DNA of 64,000 nucleotides from Bryopsis sp. KO-2023 (GCA_030272585.1 BSYQ01000011.1:1674001-1738000); one strand, 5' to 3'. Shown: positions 35,573-47,026, numbered from the stretch's first letter. Numbers and translations: made by a program. The notes: generated by a model not told the origin, from the letters alone.

Positions 35573-36665
35573 TGCATGGAGCACGAATGGTAGGGGGTTC
35601 TTTTGCCCTCTTCATGCACACAGGTGGAGAAGGGGTGGGGCCGTATGTCTGACCCATTGGCCGCCGTTCGGGTTTACGTGATGCTGTCTGGATGGAGTGC
35701 GAAACGGTGGGCTTCCACAACAGCCAACCACACCCCAGAAGCAGATTTCAAGAAAATGCCCCGCCTCCCTGTCAACTTGGCAGCATTTGTTGAGCACTAT
35801 CCAAGTTGTGAAAGGAAGAAAGGCAAGCGGTTGGAAGGCAGCTACTGGATGGTTCTTCAATCTGGTTTTTCATCCTGTGGTGGAAATTGCAGGATGGCTG
35901 CAGGGTTGGGGTGTTTGCAAACGCTCAATGCTGGAGATCAGTTGGCAGAGCCACGGTTTTGCAAATTCATTCAGATGGTTGCAGAGCAATTGATTTTCCC
36001 AGTTGCCCACATTGTGATATTATTGTCCCCTGTCGCAGTCAGAATTTTCAAATTTGAGTCAAACCAACCGAACCGAAATCTTCTTCATGCCGCACCCACA
36101 TCATATATTGATCAGGCAGCATGTATTTCATTTCGGCCGACTCTGCCCCGGCAATGAACACAACTTTTCCCCAATTCCAGCCCCTTCTGCCCGATAACTC
36201 CCTTGAAGAAAACGATTCGGAAGAGCTTTTCTATGCTGAACTGAATTTACGGCAGTTGTGACCGGCTGGCTCGAGTCAGTTGGCAGTTTTTCCAATCAGA
36301 AAAAGAGCTAATTTTTCCTTGAAACCCCTTTTCAAGGGTGATCATATTCGCTGATCCACGGAACGCTTACACAATTCTACGATGATTTGTCCAATCATTG
36401 CTCTCATACCATTCTGATTCTGAAGAACAACCCTGCCATCAATACCTTGGCAAAATCTCCTCCAAGCATTTGTTTCCACCCACCCCTCCCCCCTTCAAAT
36501 TGTTTTTTCCTCAGACTCCAATGAAATTGTGAACCCCTCTATTCGCCGGTTCAAAAGCATATGTAACGTTACGGAGCAAAAAAAAAAAGGCTGTTAAAGT
36601 AAATGGTGCAAAAAAAAAGGAGCAAAAACATTGGAAAATGGCAAAAGAGAGCAGCATGCTGCAAT
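35573..36665. other. Spacer with a possible WD40 remnant
   Basis: On the minus strand near 35980-36055, ILTATGDNNITMWATGK looks like a WD40 strand set, but TGA stops lie on both sides. No flanking repeat can be joined to it. A 170-codon ATG frame on the plus strand (35645-36157) covers the same stretch and has no family support. Confidence 0.35.
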
Positions 36666-37538
36666 TTAGGCACTGGGCGTATCGACCGGCTTGATGAAAA
36701 CCATGAGCCCCCAGGTGAGGTTTCTTTTATAGGCTTGCTCGCTCCAGGTTTTTAATCCACTCAACATCTTGGCAATGAAAGCATCGCTCACTTTGCCTTG
36801 CAGAGTGCCCTTATCCCTGGCATTCTCAAGCACCGAATGGACCGCGGCATAATGGCGAGCCATGTCATCCGTCCGATCTTCGAATCGGTGCAAGCGAAGC
36901 CCATGCTCAGTTCCCCCAGTGACATACCCTGATGGGGTGCCCATGTTCTCCAACCCGGGCACGCGCTTGAAAACCTCGTGAAGTTTAGCTTTCGAAACGC
37001 CATCAGAACGCATGGGGTCGGTGAACGCGGCGATACCGCCGGGTTTCAACACCCTGGCGACCTCTTTCATCACGGCGGCGCCCGCGTGGAGGAACGAGTC
37101 CATGCTGAAAACGGCGTCCATGCTCTCGTCCGGGGCACCCGTGTCCAGGAAGCTCAGCTCCGTTGGGCATTTCACCAGGTGATCGAGGTTGGCCTCCTTC
37201 GTTTGTTTCCTGCATATTTCGTTCTCGCGCACGCTCATATCGACGCACAGGACCTCGCACCCGAAACGAGTCGCCATCGCTCGGGCACAGCCACCGTAGG
37301 CGCTGCCCATGTCCACCGCCTTGCGACGTTCGGTTCCATTCTCACCGGGGGTGAGGGCTGGTGCGAGGGTGTCGATCAAGTAGTTCATGCTCTTATCGGA
37401 TGCCTCCAGCACGCACTCGACAGACGGAACATAATCGACCGGGTAGTGCCCAAGATGCAGGTTCCTCCCTCCCCACAACTCCTGATAGAAGTTGAAGGCG
37501 TCATCTGTGTCGTAATAGTACTCGTCGTCTCCCGACAT
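36666..37538 (-). CDS. SAM-dependent methyltransferase, sarcosine/dimethylglycine methyltransferase-like
   Basis: A single exon of 290 aa. The N-terminal YYDTDDAFNFYQELWGGRNLHLGHY is the signature of the SDMT/GSMT group (substrate lid and first helix). The SAM-binding glycine motif is VDMGSAYGG (about residues 75-83), followed by CEVLCVDMS with the acidic ribose-binding residue, then VLKPGGIAAFTDPM. This group methylates glycine derivatives step by step to betaine, an osmolyte; some relatives act on other amines or phosphobases, so the substrate is inferred. It is cytosolic, with no signal peptide. The ATG at 37538 was chosen because the frame upstream contains no other ATG. The intron-less structure and higher GC set it apart from its neighbours and could reflect transfer, but this is only a hint. 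Confidence 0.85.
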   Translation of the reverse strand: MSGDDEYYYDTDDAFNFYQELWGGRNLHLGHYPVDYVPSVECVLEASDKSMNYLIDTLAPALTPGENGTERRKAVDMGSAYGGCARAMATRFGCEVLCVDMSVRENEICRKQTKEANLDHLVKCPTELSFLDTGAPDESMDAVFSMDSFLHAGAAVMKEVARVLKPGGIAAFTDPMRSDGVSKAKLHEVFKRVPGLENMGTPSGYVTGGTEHGLRLHRFEDRTDDMARHYAAVHSVLENARDKGTLQGKVSDAFIAKMLSGLKTWSEQAYKRNLTWGLMVFIKPVDTPSA

Positions 37539-39027
37539 AGTGAACGTCGATCGAGTGCTGGGGGGGAGGTATCTGCTCTCTCTCTGCGGTGGGCGAAGGG
37601 GGCAGGGAGTTGCGTTTGTTCCAGAACCTGTGTGGTATTTACAGAGCGGCGCCTTTCGTGCTTTCAGATTCGGACTTGCTGGTGACGTGTGTCTGTCCCA
37701 GACGTGCAACGATTCGACGACTTTTCCGTGCAAATGCTCTGTTTGTGTACGAGTAGGGCTGCATATCGTAAAACCAGCTTTAGCTCCTGGAAAGTGAGTA
37801 CGACAGGTGATTGAGGGTCATTCCAGTGTCTTGGCTGGAAAAAAAAAAGAATTACTCATTTCATGGCCATATGTGATGTTGTAGTGGAATATAAGGGACA
37901 AAAAAAAAAAAAGATATAGAGACGGACAATCAATTCGATACAATCCGAATAAATAGACGGCTTGGAAAATAGGCAATACTAAAGTTCCCACTAGTATCCA
38001 TGAACTTCCCGCCAATCGAATCTTGCAGAATCTATAACAATGGGATGAGAGTTCGACGAGACATTTGCTGTTGTGCTGGGCTAACCAGACTCGACGATCC
38101 AAACCAAAAATGTATGAATTGCAAGAAAAAAAGCACAATCCAACAAAATAGTAAAAACTAGCAAGACCCAGGAATTCGGAATATTCCACAACTCCTTCTG
38201 GTCACAACACAACATCTCATCCTTTTATGGTCCACAAGAGCTATGTCATATCCTGTGCCTTTTGAATATTCAGTCTTCTGGCTTGATCACTGATAGACTT
38301 CCACGAATAACGTTCAATCACATCATCTAATGCGCTCTCATTTCTCACCCCCCCCCCCAAACTAATCACCCAGAATGATTTCCAATCACACCAATTTCAC
38401 ACGGATGTTTGAAAAGATGTTTGACACTTGAAGCTGCGGAGTGCGAAATGCAAAAGCTGCGCAAAAGGGAAGCAAGAAAACCTAAAATACAGGTGCTAGG
38501 GGATAAACTTGCAGCTCGAAATCGAATTGATGGATTGAGGATGTGGCTGCCACCATGCTGATATTACAGAGCTTGGTTGCTGCAGCCATCCATTTTCGCT
38601 CAGAATCCTCGATTAACATGATCACAAAACAAATGCAACACTTGAGCAGTTGAGAGCTTGGCAGCCACTGCCTAGTGCACTCGCTGGGCACTATCACTAC
38701 TTCTACACTCTACATGGCCCTTTGTTCCAATATCTTAATACTAATCAGACATCATTTCCTCCTCCACGCTCTGATCTTGAGTTTTGGAGTCCTACAAAAG
38801 CACGTTGCTCAGAATTCCTCTGAAAGTGGGAGATTCAACCGAAACGTGAGGGGCAGAAGGGGAAAAAAAGAGCACAAGAAGCAAATCCTGATTGGTGGTT
38901 CTACAAATATAGAAAACACAACGCCCACTGGCGAATTTAACCCAACCAATCCTGATTGGTGGTTCGATGATGGGCACCTGTCATTCCCAACAGTCCCATC
39001 GCTTTCATCTTCCAACCTGGTGGAGGG
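37539..39027. other. Spacer, possibly holding the first exon of the next gene
   Basis: Unremarkable AT-rich sequence. CCTGATTGGTGGTTC occurs twice, at about 38887 and 38951. The upstream exon of the plus-strand gene at 39 kb should lie here, but I could not define it. Confidence 0.4.
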
Positions 39028-40186
39028 TTGAGCTGCGGATCCACGAGATTCGCACCTCGGTTTTGCCGACTTGGAACAACAAACTCACGGATTTTCTTTC
39101 GGCGGAAGACGCTGCTCAAACTGGATTCCACCACCGAGGTTTCATCATGCGGCAGCGTGGAGGGTTGCAGCAACTACGTCAGAGCTCTCTGGCTATACCG
39201 CACGGGGGAAATCGACTCAGAAACCTTCCGACGCAGGTTTCAGCTGAAAGACTGCGAACAAGAAGCGGCGGTTGGAGAACTGAAAGATGATAGTGCAAAT
39301 GGCGGCGAAATGCCCTTATCGCTGTCGACAAAACTGGCGCTGGCATTCAATGTTGCGAGGACTCCAGCCGATATTTGTGCGGTTATGAACGCATCGTGGA
39401 GGCCACCTACTTTTGAAGAAGACCCAATGGCAATGGGAAGCTTGTTGCTCGACCAAGAAGTTCTGATGATTGTGGAACCAACTGCCGTCATCAGAAAATT
39501 TCTCTCCGTGATGGAAGGCCACGCGTCACGAGACAGCAAACTGGCGGTGGGGGACGGGTTGGTGTGGTATTGTGTGCACTTTGCTGAAAGTGTTCAACGC
39601 AGATCTGATGTTTTGGAGAAAGTGGCAGACTCTGTCTTGATGCTTGCTATATTGGATGTCGATCCTCACGACGGGGGACTGCGAGTTCTCAAGAACCTGG
39701 CTTTCCACTGCCCACCCATTGCTAAGGTACTTACAGCACTCGATCCATAAGTTCTGCGGCAGCAGTGTAGGAAAAACAAGGGGGGGGGGGGGATCCACAG
39801 CTGGCTCAGCGTTTCGTCCAAAAGGCTTCCTGTGTTTTGGTTTTTTTTTGGTATCCGAAATTGATGCGCATCAAGGCATGCCTGTTTGTTCTGTGCAGTA
39901 CGTCGCCAGCAGTCAATACCTCAAGGAGTTCGTAAACACGCCGTCGACCCCAGAGCTCAGAGGTTACCAACGCGCCGCACTGATGGATATCATTGCGTCC
40001 ATTGATATTGCAACAATGGCTCCAGATTTGCGGCGCCAGGTTCTCAAGTTCTGTAAACCAGATCCAGATATGACTGGAACGGCGGAACTGGGGTGGTCGA
40101 GTGTGCTATATGGAGGAACATGTGTTTTCCTTGCGGGTCTAACGTTAGTTATCATAGCGAAGCGAATGCAGTTCTTTTCTTGCTGA
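39028..40186 (+). CDS. Helical protein with a C-terminal membrane anchor, unknown family
   Basis: One exon ends at 39726 (GTACTT donor) and the last exon is 39899-40186; the junction is phase 0. The first exon is open from about 39028 but has no ATG near its start, so at least one upstream exon is missing from this model. The protein is largely alpha-helical (STKLALAFNVARTPADICAV, VLEKVADSVLMLAILDVD). It ends in one hydrophobic segment, SVLYGGTCVFLAGLTLVIIA, then KRMQFFSC, which is the layout of a tail-anchored protein facing the cytosol. The helices could be armadillo-like, but no repeat period is clear. I do not recognise it. Confidence 0.6.
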
Positions 40187-41309
40187 CCGTTCACCCAGGG
40201 GTTGGGGAAAAGCGGGGGGGTCGAGGAACAGAGGGCAAGCGCAGGGTTTGACATTCAGTCGCAACGTTTTTAGAATAGGCCAATTCGTTCTTAGAAAATT
40301 GAAATTGCACGCACACGCACATGTCTCAACGGAACGGTTTTTAACACACAAGGTCGTAAAAGAGATCCATTCGATTGTGAGGGTGAGGATCGCCCCCTCT
40401 GGATCAACCTCTTGGCGAAGTTCTGTAGCTGCCAATACCAAATTTCGGAAGCTGGAAAATTCTGCCTTCTGCTGCTGTCTCGCTGTTGATTCAATTTATA
40501 TCCTTCACGATGATGCATGCATTTCATTCATTAAAACAGTGCTCAAGTGTATTTCCACAGTTCGAGAGGCTTGGGCTTCCAACACAACGTATCCTGCCTC
40601 CAATCTCCTCAGACTTATCGAATAATCATATTATTCAACTAAGCGCCCCAGCACAAAAACCTCTATTTCCCAACAGTGAGCGAAGACCAACCCCTCCCAC
40701 AGTTTTCCCTTAACAAAACGACTGACTGGCTTAACTGGCAATAGCAATTTTACGCAAAACGATGCCATCGCATTGGAATCTTCCCTGCAGGGAGCAATAT
40801 TTTGTTTTCTATGTTCAGTTTATGTGTGATCTTGCTATAAGAGTTCTTTGTGAATTCTCCACAAAAACTTTCCCCTTCCATTTTCCATCGAAATAAAAGG
40901 TCATTTAGAAAAAGAAAAAAAAAAAAAAGCAAGAAATAACCTATTACTGCAACTTCTAGTCGAAAAAAAGAAAATAAAAGACACCCGCCCCGATCGCTTT
41001 ATTCCCCAACGTCGCGATTAGCCCGATTTTCCACAGAAATTATATTTTCGCAAGCACCCCTGGTCTCTAACAGGGCCGCTTTTTCAATTTCAAGTACAAT
41101 TCAGCATAAATCATAAAAAACACACATGAAAATCACCCAAAAAATGGAGGGACTTGAAATCTAATTCCAGTGAGTTTTCCAACAATGTAATTTGATGTTT
41201 GTTTAAGTTTCCAACCACCAAAATAACACAGTTTTCCCCCAGAAAAATAACAAAATAAGCGCGAAAACGAAAAAAGACTATTTCCAGAAAATGGAGATGA
41301 GTCGCGAGA
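40187..41309. other. Spacer without a supported gene
   Basis: AT-rich, with A-runs near 40910-40980. No frame has family features. Confidence 0.45.
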
Positions 41310-42029
41310 TCATGCCAAGGAGCATTGGTGCAATTCGTCGTGCTCTTCCCTGTATGTCCTCGCGATTTTTCTGGCGAAGCAGACCAGAAAACACAACACG
41401 ATCGGGTACAGAACGAAAATCACAATTGCGATGCTCCCGAACGCCACCACTATGGAATTCCGACAAAGGCTCTTTCCGAAGCTTTGACTCTTATCCATCA
41501 TGTTGTCCATATCTCCAAAGTCGTGGACGACCATGTCGTCCTGCATTCGATACGCCTCCTCCATCGGGGAATATGGAATGTCTTCTGGGGTCGCCAGGAT
41601 GAATGCTAAGACTGGAGGTGTGCTATTGCCACTTTTTCCAACACGATCGCCCCCTGTATCTTGAGCGTCGCGATCATCAGCGGTGGGCTTCGAGCCCGAC
41701 GTTTGAATACCTGCCAGCCGATAGAGAAGCCGACAATATTGTATTGGAAATCTACAATACAATATAATACCCCAGCAATAGAAAAACTAGTCCAAGAGAT
41801 CTTGGGCTATCACGCTATGATGTGCAGCCAAGAAAAGAAACTATACTGCGGACGATGAACCACATGATCGTGAAGCTCTCAACAAGGAAAAGATGGAAAT
41901 TCGCATCCGAGACTCACTGCTCGGCTGTGCACGCGTCGGGGAGCTCCACCGAAGATTGTCGCGGGCGGCTGATAACGTCGCCATAAGAAACGCCGTTGCA
42001 AACAACTTTTGTGTGCGAAAGAGAGCCAT
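41310..42029 (-). CDS. Small single-pass membrane protein, gene A
   Basis: Exon 1 is 42029-41918 and exon 2 is 41710-41310. The GTGAGT donor and GGCAG acceptor join in frame to give 170 aa. The N-terminus is a signal peptide (KLFATAFLMATLSAA). A polar, Met/Asp-rich ectodomain follows (MEEAYRMQDDMVVHDFGD), then one long hydrophobic stretch, IVVAFGSIAIVIFVLYPIVL, and a basic tail, FARKIARTYREEHDE. The basic residues right after the helix predict a cytosolic C-terminus. The family is unknown. Gene B at 46.1 kb has the same two-exon layout, the same intron phase and a similar TM-plus-basic tail. Confidence 0.7.
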
Positions 42030-42107
42030 GCTCCAAGACAGGACGATGAAATTCCCTCGACGGACCTACTCGACACAGGGGCGGGTGGACGCTGGTGGTT
42101 GAGTTGC

Positions 42108-42259
42108 TTAGCTCCTGGCTCGCCTTTTCTTTCGAAGCTTTTGCTTGAATGAGATGACTACGAGATCACTGACGGCCAGTTGGAACGCCTTCAGCTGCTT
42201 GACATCATCCTTCTGCATGATAACACATGTTTCGCTAGACACGGCTCCACCACAGCCCC
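42108..42259 (-). CDS. Terminal exon of an unidentified minus-strand gene
   Basis: It opens after a TTTCTGCAG acceptor with GCGGAVSSETCVIMQKDD and ends KQKLRKKRRARS-stop. The frame is clean and the basic end looks like a nuclear localisation signal. It begins with two bases of a split codon, so another exon lies upstream. It might be the last exon of the MADS gene, with the MITE inside the intervening intron; I could not find the connecting exon. Its stop is 79 bp from the ATG of gene A. Confidence 0.4.
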
Positions 42260-43182
42260 CTGCAGAAAGTACTCAGATCTGCCCAGCTGTTGCTTGTATG
42301 AGAGCCTGCCATAGTGGAAAGCGGGGCTGTGATTAACAATTCAATTGGTTCGTTTTATCTTTGGATTGTATGTTTCGGCGTCATGCAAATCGGCGGCTGG
42401 TTGGCATTTCCTTTTTTTTTTTTTTTAATTTTCCTTGAGCCCTCGACCAACGAGAACGAAAACCAGTGTATAGTTGGGCTGGTGTAAATTGACATTTCGA
42501 AACTGAAGAAAGAAAGAAAGAAAGATAAGGTGACCCAGCTTATCCTTGCACAATTTTCTGTTGCAAACTTTTGCTGGGGGAGTGCTTGTGGTTTTTTGGC
42601 ACATGAGAGGATGACCTCCTTTTGCTGTATTTGTCATCATTGTATTGTGGATATTTATGATAAATTCAATCAACCGATAATAATCTAAACCCACTGCTAA
42701 GTGTATTCCAATTTTATAGACTCCGAAGCAAAAAAAATCGATGTGGAATGGACAACAGCATATTGAAACAATCTTTCAAGTTTCGATTGCTGCAAAAAGT
42801 CTTTTTTTCTTTTCCTTGAATCATAGACTCCAATAATCGACCCTCATTTTGCTGCAAAGTCACATGGGAGAAAAGCACACCCACACTCAGGATATTGTGT
42901 GTCAAAATTTTACAAACAAAGAGCGTTACTCTTCATCGCTTCTTCTAACAGATATAAATGAACCAATATGGATATGCTTTTTTTTTCTTGTTGCAACATT
43001 GAGTTCCAAATACGGACGACACGCCCACGTTTTTTTTTTCTAATAATGCTCCCACATCTGATAACAGTATTTCTCTCCAAATGGAAATTACGCGGACAGA
43101 ATTGAATCAAGAAAATAACCCTCGATCCATTAACCAAGTGAAAAAAAAAAAAAACCCTTGCATACAAGCGACCTGTTCCGAA

Positions 43183-43648
43183 CAGAGATAGGACTTTCCG
43201 GTTACGGTACCGTAAACCGTACCGTAACCCCACTCCGGTCACTTACGGTTACGGTAGTTACGGTCCGGACCGGAGTGGTTTTCGTGCTCGGAACCGGACC
43301 ACCGTACCACTCCGTACTGCTCCGGTACCGGACCGTACCGACCGTAACCACCGTACCAACCGTAAACCGTAAATAGTAACCCCCGCAGGGTCCCGAGAAC
43401 CCAAAGGAACCCAGGGGGATTCGAACCCACGACCTTACAGACTACAGCCTAACGCTTTAGCACTGAACCACACTACTTCACGATGATTTAGGGGCTACCG
43501 TAGCTATACCGTACCTGTTCCGTACCGTAAAAACAACATATTACTCCGGTTACGGTACGGAGTTACGGCCGTAATACGGAACCGTAACTCGACCGTAACC
43601 GGACCGGACCGTAGCCGGACCAGAATTTTGGCCCAAGTCCTATCTCTG
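43183..43648. mobile_element. hAT-like MITE, copy 2, with tRNA-like insert
   Basis: It has the same 14-bp inverted ends as copy 1 (CAGAGATAGGACTT ... AAGTCCTATCTCTG), is 466 bp long, and is flanked by a perfect 8-bp duplication, GTTCCGAA (43175-43182 and 43649-43656). The tRNA-like part (about 43405-43485, minus strand) keeps the B box GGGTTCGAATCC. The putative anticodon loop differs from copy 1 by one base (CTGTAGT against CTGCAGT). Internal CCGTAACGG-type units are again abundant. Confidence 0.9.
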
Positions 43649-43943
43649 GTTCCGAACGGCTTGATCAAACTCCATGAAAATTCAAAGGAAAAAAAAAAAA
43701 AACAGCAATGCTTGACAGTACCAATTCTACTTAAGGAATCTATCTCCCTTCCGAACTCCATTGCATTTTCACATTTTAACACAGCGACAATCAAGGGGTA
43801 GGGTCTTTGTAGGCGAGAACAAAACAGCACCTGTCGAAGGCGTGACACAAAACAGCTAAAAAAAAAGAACAGAACAGAACTACAGCAAATAATTATACAC
43901 ATGACGATGCAAGGGAAAGGGCTCACACACGTCCACTACTAAC

Positions 43944-44395
43944 CAGATTTTGCTCTCCATTGCCATCCGCGTACTTCCGGTACAACTACAAAGGACACGA
44001 ATCGTCAACATTCAAACAAACAACCATCAAACAAACAATCAATCAATCAATCAATCAATGATTACATACATTTTCGTTCCCATGGGTCTCGTGCGGCAAG
44101 CTTCGGTGCTGCTGGAAACGAGACAGCACGGTGTCCATTTTGCTGCTGCTGTACTCCACCAGTTTCTCGGTGCCGTTGTTCAGAACGACGAGAGCGATCT
44201 CGCAGTCGCACAAGATGGATAGCTCCATAGCTTTCTTCAGAAGCCCATCCATCCTTTTCCTATACGATGCCTAGCGTAACGTAGCGTGGAATTAAAAACA
44301 ACAACGACGACGAAGACAACAACACAAACAGCTATCACTCACGACAACAACCTGGCGTCTCTTTTCGTCAAGGATAGGTGCGATCTTCACTCTCA
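43944..44395 (-). CDS. MEF2/SRF-type MADS-box transcription factor (partial model)
   Basis: Three exons are clear: 44395-44352 (RVKIAPILDEKRRQ), 44270-44070 and 43985-43944. The middle exon carries the core MADS sequence KKAMELSILCDCEIALVVLN followed by LVEYSSSKMDTVLSRF, nearly the MEF2 pattern. MADS proteins bind CArG-like DNA as dimers in the nucleus. The first exon should supply Met and one further base before RVKI; a candidate ATG frame lies near 44574, but phases do not match, so the start is open. Exon 3 ends at a GTTAGT donor, so more C-terminal exons follow. The upstream side is hit by an LTR element (44618) and the downstream side by a MITE (43183-43648). Confidence 0.82.
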
Positions 44396-44617
44396 CTGCG
44401 GTAGACGAAACTCGTTAAGCGTCGCCGACAGATCGTGACGAGAGTTACAGCGTAAGTGACTTACGCGAGCAAAAGAGGTTCACAACTCACTAGTTGATTG
44501 GGTTTCCTTGACGAGCTGTAAGGGGCTGAACGAACGAAAGGGCGCGAAAAAAACGGCTCTGGTACCAAATCAGACATAAATCAGATATTTGAAGGAATAT
44601 CTTTGCGTGCAAGCAAG

Positions 44618-44866
44618 CTGTTGAAGTGTAGTCCATCTAGGACGTTAGGAGACCTTGATCTCACTCCGTGTGTTGGGCACGCGACTGGCACACTTACTGT
44701 TGCTGGTCTGTGGACCTAAGGGAACTCGCACTTAGATCTAGCATGACAAATCGACTCTGTTTAGATATAAAAGGACTGCAATTCCACTTGTAATCACTCA
44801 ATATCCTTCCTGCAACGATACGACTCAGAAGTCGTATCCTCGTTCCACTACACCCCCGGGTCAACA
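44618..44866 (+). mobile_element. LTR of a truncated LTR retrotransposon
   Basis: 249 bp bounded by TGTTGA and TCAACA, the inverted short ends typical of LTRs. A TATA box, TATAAAAG, is at 44766-44773. Immediately after the LTR, GTGGTTCCGACGCCGGGA (44867 onward) has the position and look of a primer-binding site. No second LTR or pol gene is present in the window, so only the 5' end remains. Confidence 0.7.
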
Positions 44867-45300
44867 GTGGTTCCGACGCCGGGACACTCTTCCTTTCGCC
44901 TGCTGCGTTCCGATCGCGCAGCGCAGCGCTGCCGATCGCACCTACCCCTACTACCGACTGGACTCCGAGCACAATCCTTCCTGGACCCACCTGCCACACT
45001 TCAGCAACGCACCTACCGACGATCTCGAGTGCACCTCGCGCGCCCTGACTCTGCGAAGTGCCCTTCTGCACTTCCCTTTCCAGATCTGCCCATCTGCAGG
45101 CGCCCACGGCCGCCTTCCACCGATTCTGACCTCCGACCACCTTCTGCCACTTCAGCTGCGCACCTACCGACTACTTCGAGTGCACCTCGCACTCCCTGAC
45201 CCTGCGAAGTGCCCCTCTGCACTTCCCCTTTCTGGATCTACCCATCTGCAGGCGCCCACGGCCGCCTTCCACCGATCTCCAACCTTCGACCACCTTCTGC
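44867..45300 (+). repeat. Leader of the LTR element with two 151-bp tandem units
   Basis: Units starting CTTCAGC-x-GCGCACCTACCGAC begin at 44999 and 45150 and stay highly similar to about 45300, ending CACCTTCTGCC. The region is C-rich on the plus strand. It is cut off at 45301 by a different repeat, the one also seen at 1720. Confidence 0.7.
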
Positions 45301-46064
45301 CCATAGGCGCAACCAGGGGGGGGCCTAGGGGGGCCTGGCCCCCCTAAAAAAAATTCTGGCCCCCCCAAGAAAGCGAGCAAGCAAGCAAAAAAAAATCCTA
45401 TTTAGCAGATTTTCTGATTTTATTTTCATATTCTTTTTTTTCCACATGACAGTATATTTTCTTCAATTTTTTTTTTTTTTTTTTTTTATATTTGTGTTTT
45501 TATCCAGTGTTTTTTTCCCCCCCCTCGACCCACCATCTGATCTCTTTCTGTCATCTTTTTCTCGATGTGGGGTATTTTTTTTTTCCATATTCCATAACAC
45601 AGTTTTGTAGTAAGACTAGGGAACCTAACAAAGCTTTCATGTTTGAAGAAAGCCCACCATCCCCTAAATCCTTTTTTTAAACCTAAAAAAAAGAAAAAAA
45701 GAAAAAAAAAAGCCCAGGATAGATGACACAAAAAATTCTCAAAAGTCGGCGGGCGTTTTCTGGTCATAGAGCCAAGAAAACATGAAAAAGAAAAAACCGA
45801 CTCGGTTGTGAAAAAAGGCGCGAAAAAACCCAAAAAGAAGAAACAAAAAGGAAAGGGCTTGGCTGAGAATGTGTCAAATATTTGGGAAATACGTAATCAC
45901 ATAAATTCTCGATTCTGTGGCTTGCACCCTTCCCTGATTTCTTCAGGCATCCATGAAACTGATCCCTGATCAGTTTCACACATCTAAAATCTACGTGTAC
46001 ACTTGATCCAAATAATCCGAAATGAGTAATAAATATACACATCGAATACTCTCCCCAAAATTGA
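45301..46064. repeat. Transposon fragment and low-complexity spacer
   Basis: CCATAGGCGCAACCAGG at 45301-45317 is identical to 1720-1736; both are followed by G-rich and then A/T-rich sequence. T-runs (45460-45487) and A-runs (45680-45715) follow. No gene is supported. Confidence 0.5.
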
Positions 46065-46767
46065 TCAATTTTTCATCTGTCTTGGTGGGTATAGATCCAC
46101 AACAGGGTTGTCTCCGACGACGACCACCTCGCCAAGCTCTTGTGCCCGATTTTCTGACCGGTTTTCGAACCGCTTTTCAGACCTGCTTCTTGCTATGCGG
46201 ATGATCCCGATCAGAAACAACGGAAACATCACGGGCAAGCAGAACGCGAAAAGGCTGGCGACCATGACGTACAATGGCATGGACGCCCACCCGCTCTTCA
46301 TGTTCGAGCTGGCGGCGCCTCGATCGGGCACAGCTGTCCCCCCGATGCGATCGAAGTCATTATTCTGACCAGAGCGAGGAACATCTGCTCCGAGAAACTG
46401 CACCAGCGCGGGTGCAAACATTGACCGGTCGCCATCATCATATTGGAGTGCTGACACTGGCTCGTCGTATTCGATTTCGCCAAGAGGTTCCTGGACACTT
46501 TCCAGATCGATTCTCATCACCACTGGTGCATCCCCTGTATGGATTGTTTTTCAAACACAAAACCGACATCCTCAGTAACCCTCGCGTTCTCTCGAACGCC
46601 GCCAAAAATCAAAATACACCGCCTTTTTCGATACCTGAGGCTCCAAACGCTATTGCGTTTTGTGCGGGAGTGAGACTCGCGGCGGCGGTCGTTGCCTTTC
46701 TAAATCCGCCGATCAGTACCAGAATGAAAGGAAAGAAAACCCGCGCTTTTCCGGCAACGCCCGTCAT
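46065..46767 (-). CDS. Small single-pass membrane protein, gene B
   Basis: Exon 1 is 46767-46635 and exon 2 is 46534-46065. The GTATCG donor and ACAG acceptor join in frame to give 200 aa. It has a signal peptide (VFFPFILVLIGG), an acidic Ser/Asp-rich ectodomain, and one hydrophobic stretch (MVASLFAFCLPVMFPLFLIG) followed by a strongly charged tail, IRIARSRSEKRFENRSENRA. The family is unknown. The intron falls just after the signal peptide in phase 1, exactly as in gene A, which suggests a shared origin despite weak sequence identity. Confidence 0.7.
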
Positions 46768-47026
46768 GTTCTTTGGCCAGTTTTTTTCCTTCCAAAATTT
46801 CCCTCTCTCTCTCTCTCTCACGAAGTGCACACCGAAGCCTGAGACCAGGAGAAAGTTCAAGCCCAGTTTATTTTCTAAACACAGTCCGGTTTTCTAAATC
46901 CCAACCGCCTTGCGACAATTGTGGATTCGTTTTCTTGTCGTTTGCGGCGGCCACCCCTCTATTTATTCGATGTCCGGTTTCAGGACGTGTCAAACCCTGT
47001 CACGAAGTCTGAAATTGGGCGTCAGC

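Noticed and set aside
35603-36157. 184-codon plus-strand frame upstream of COG2
   Set aside because: No motif, no splice pattern, and it lies antisense to a WD40-like remnant.
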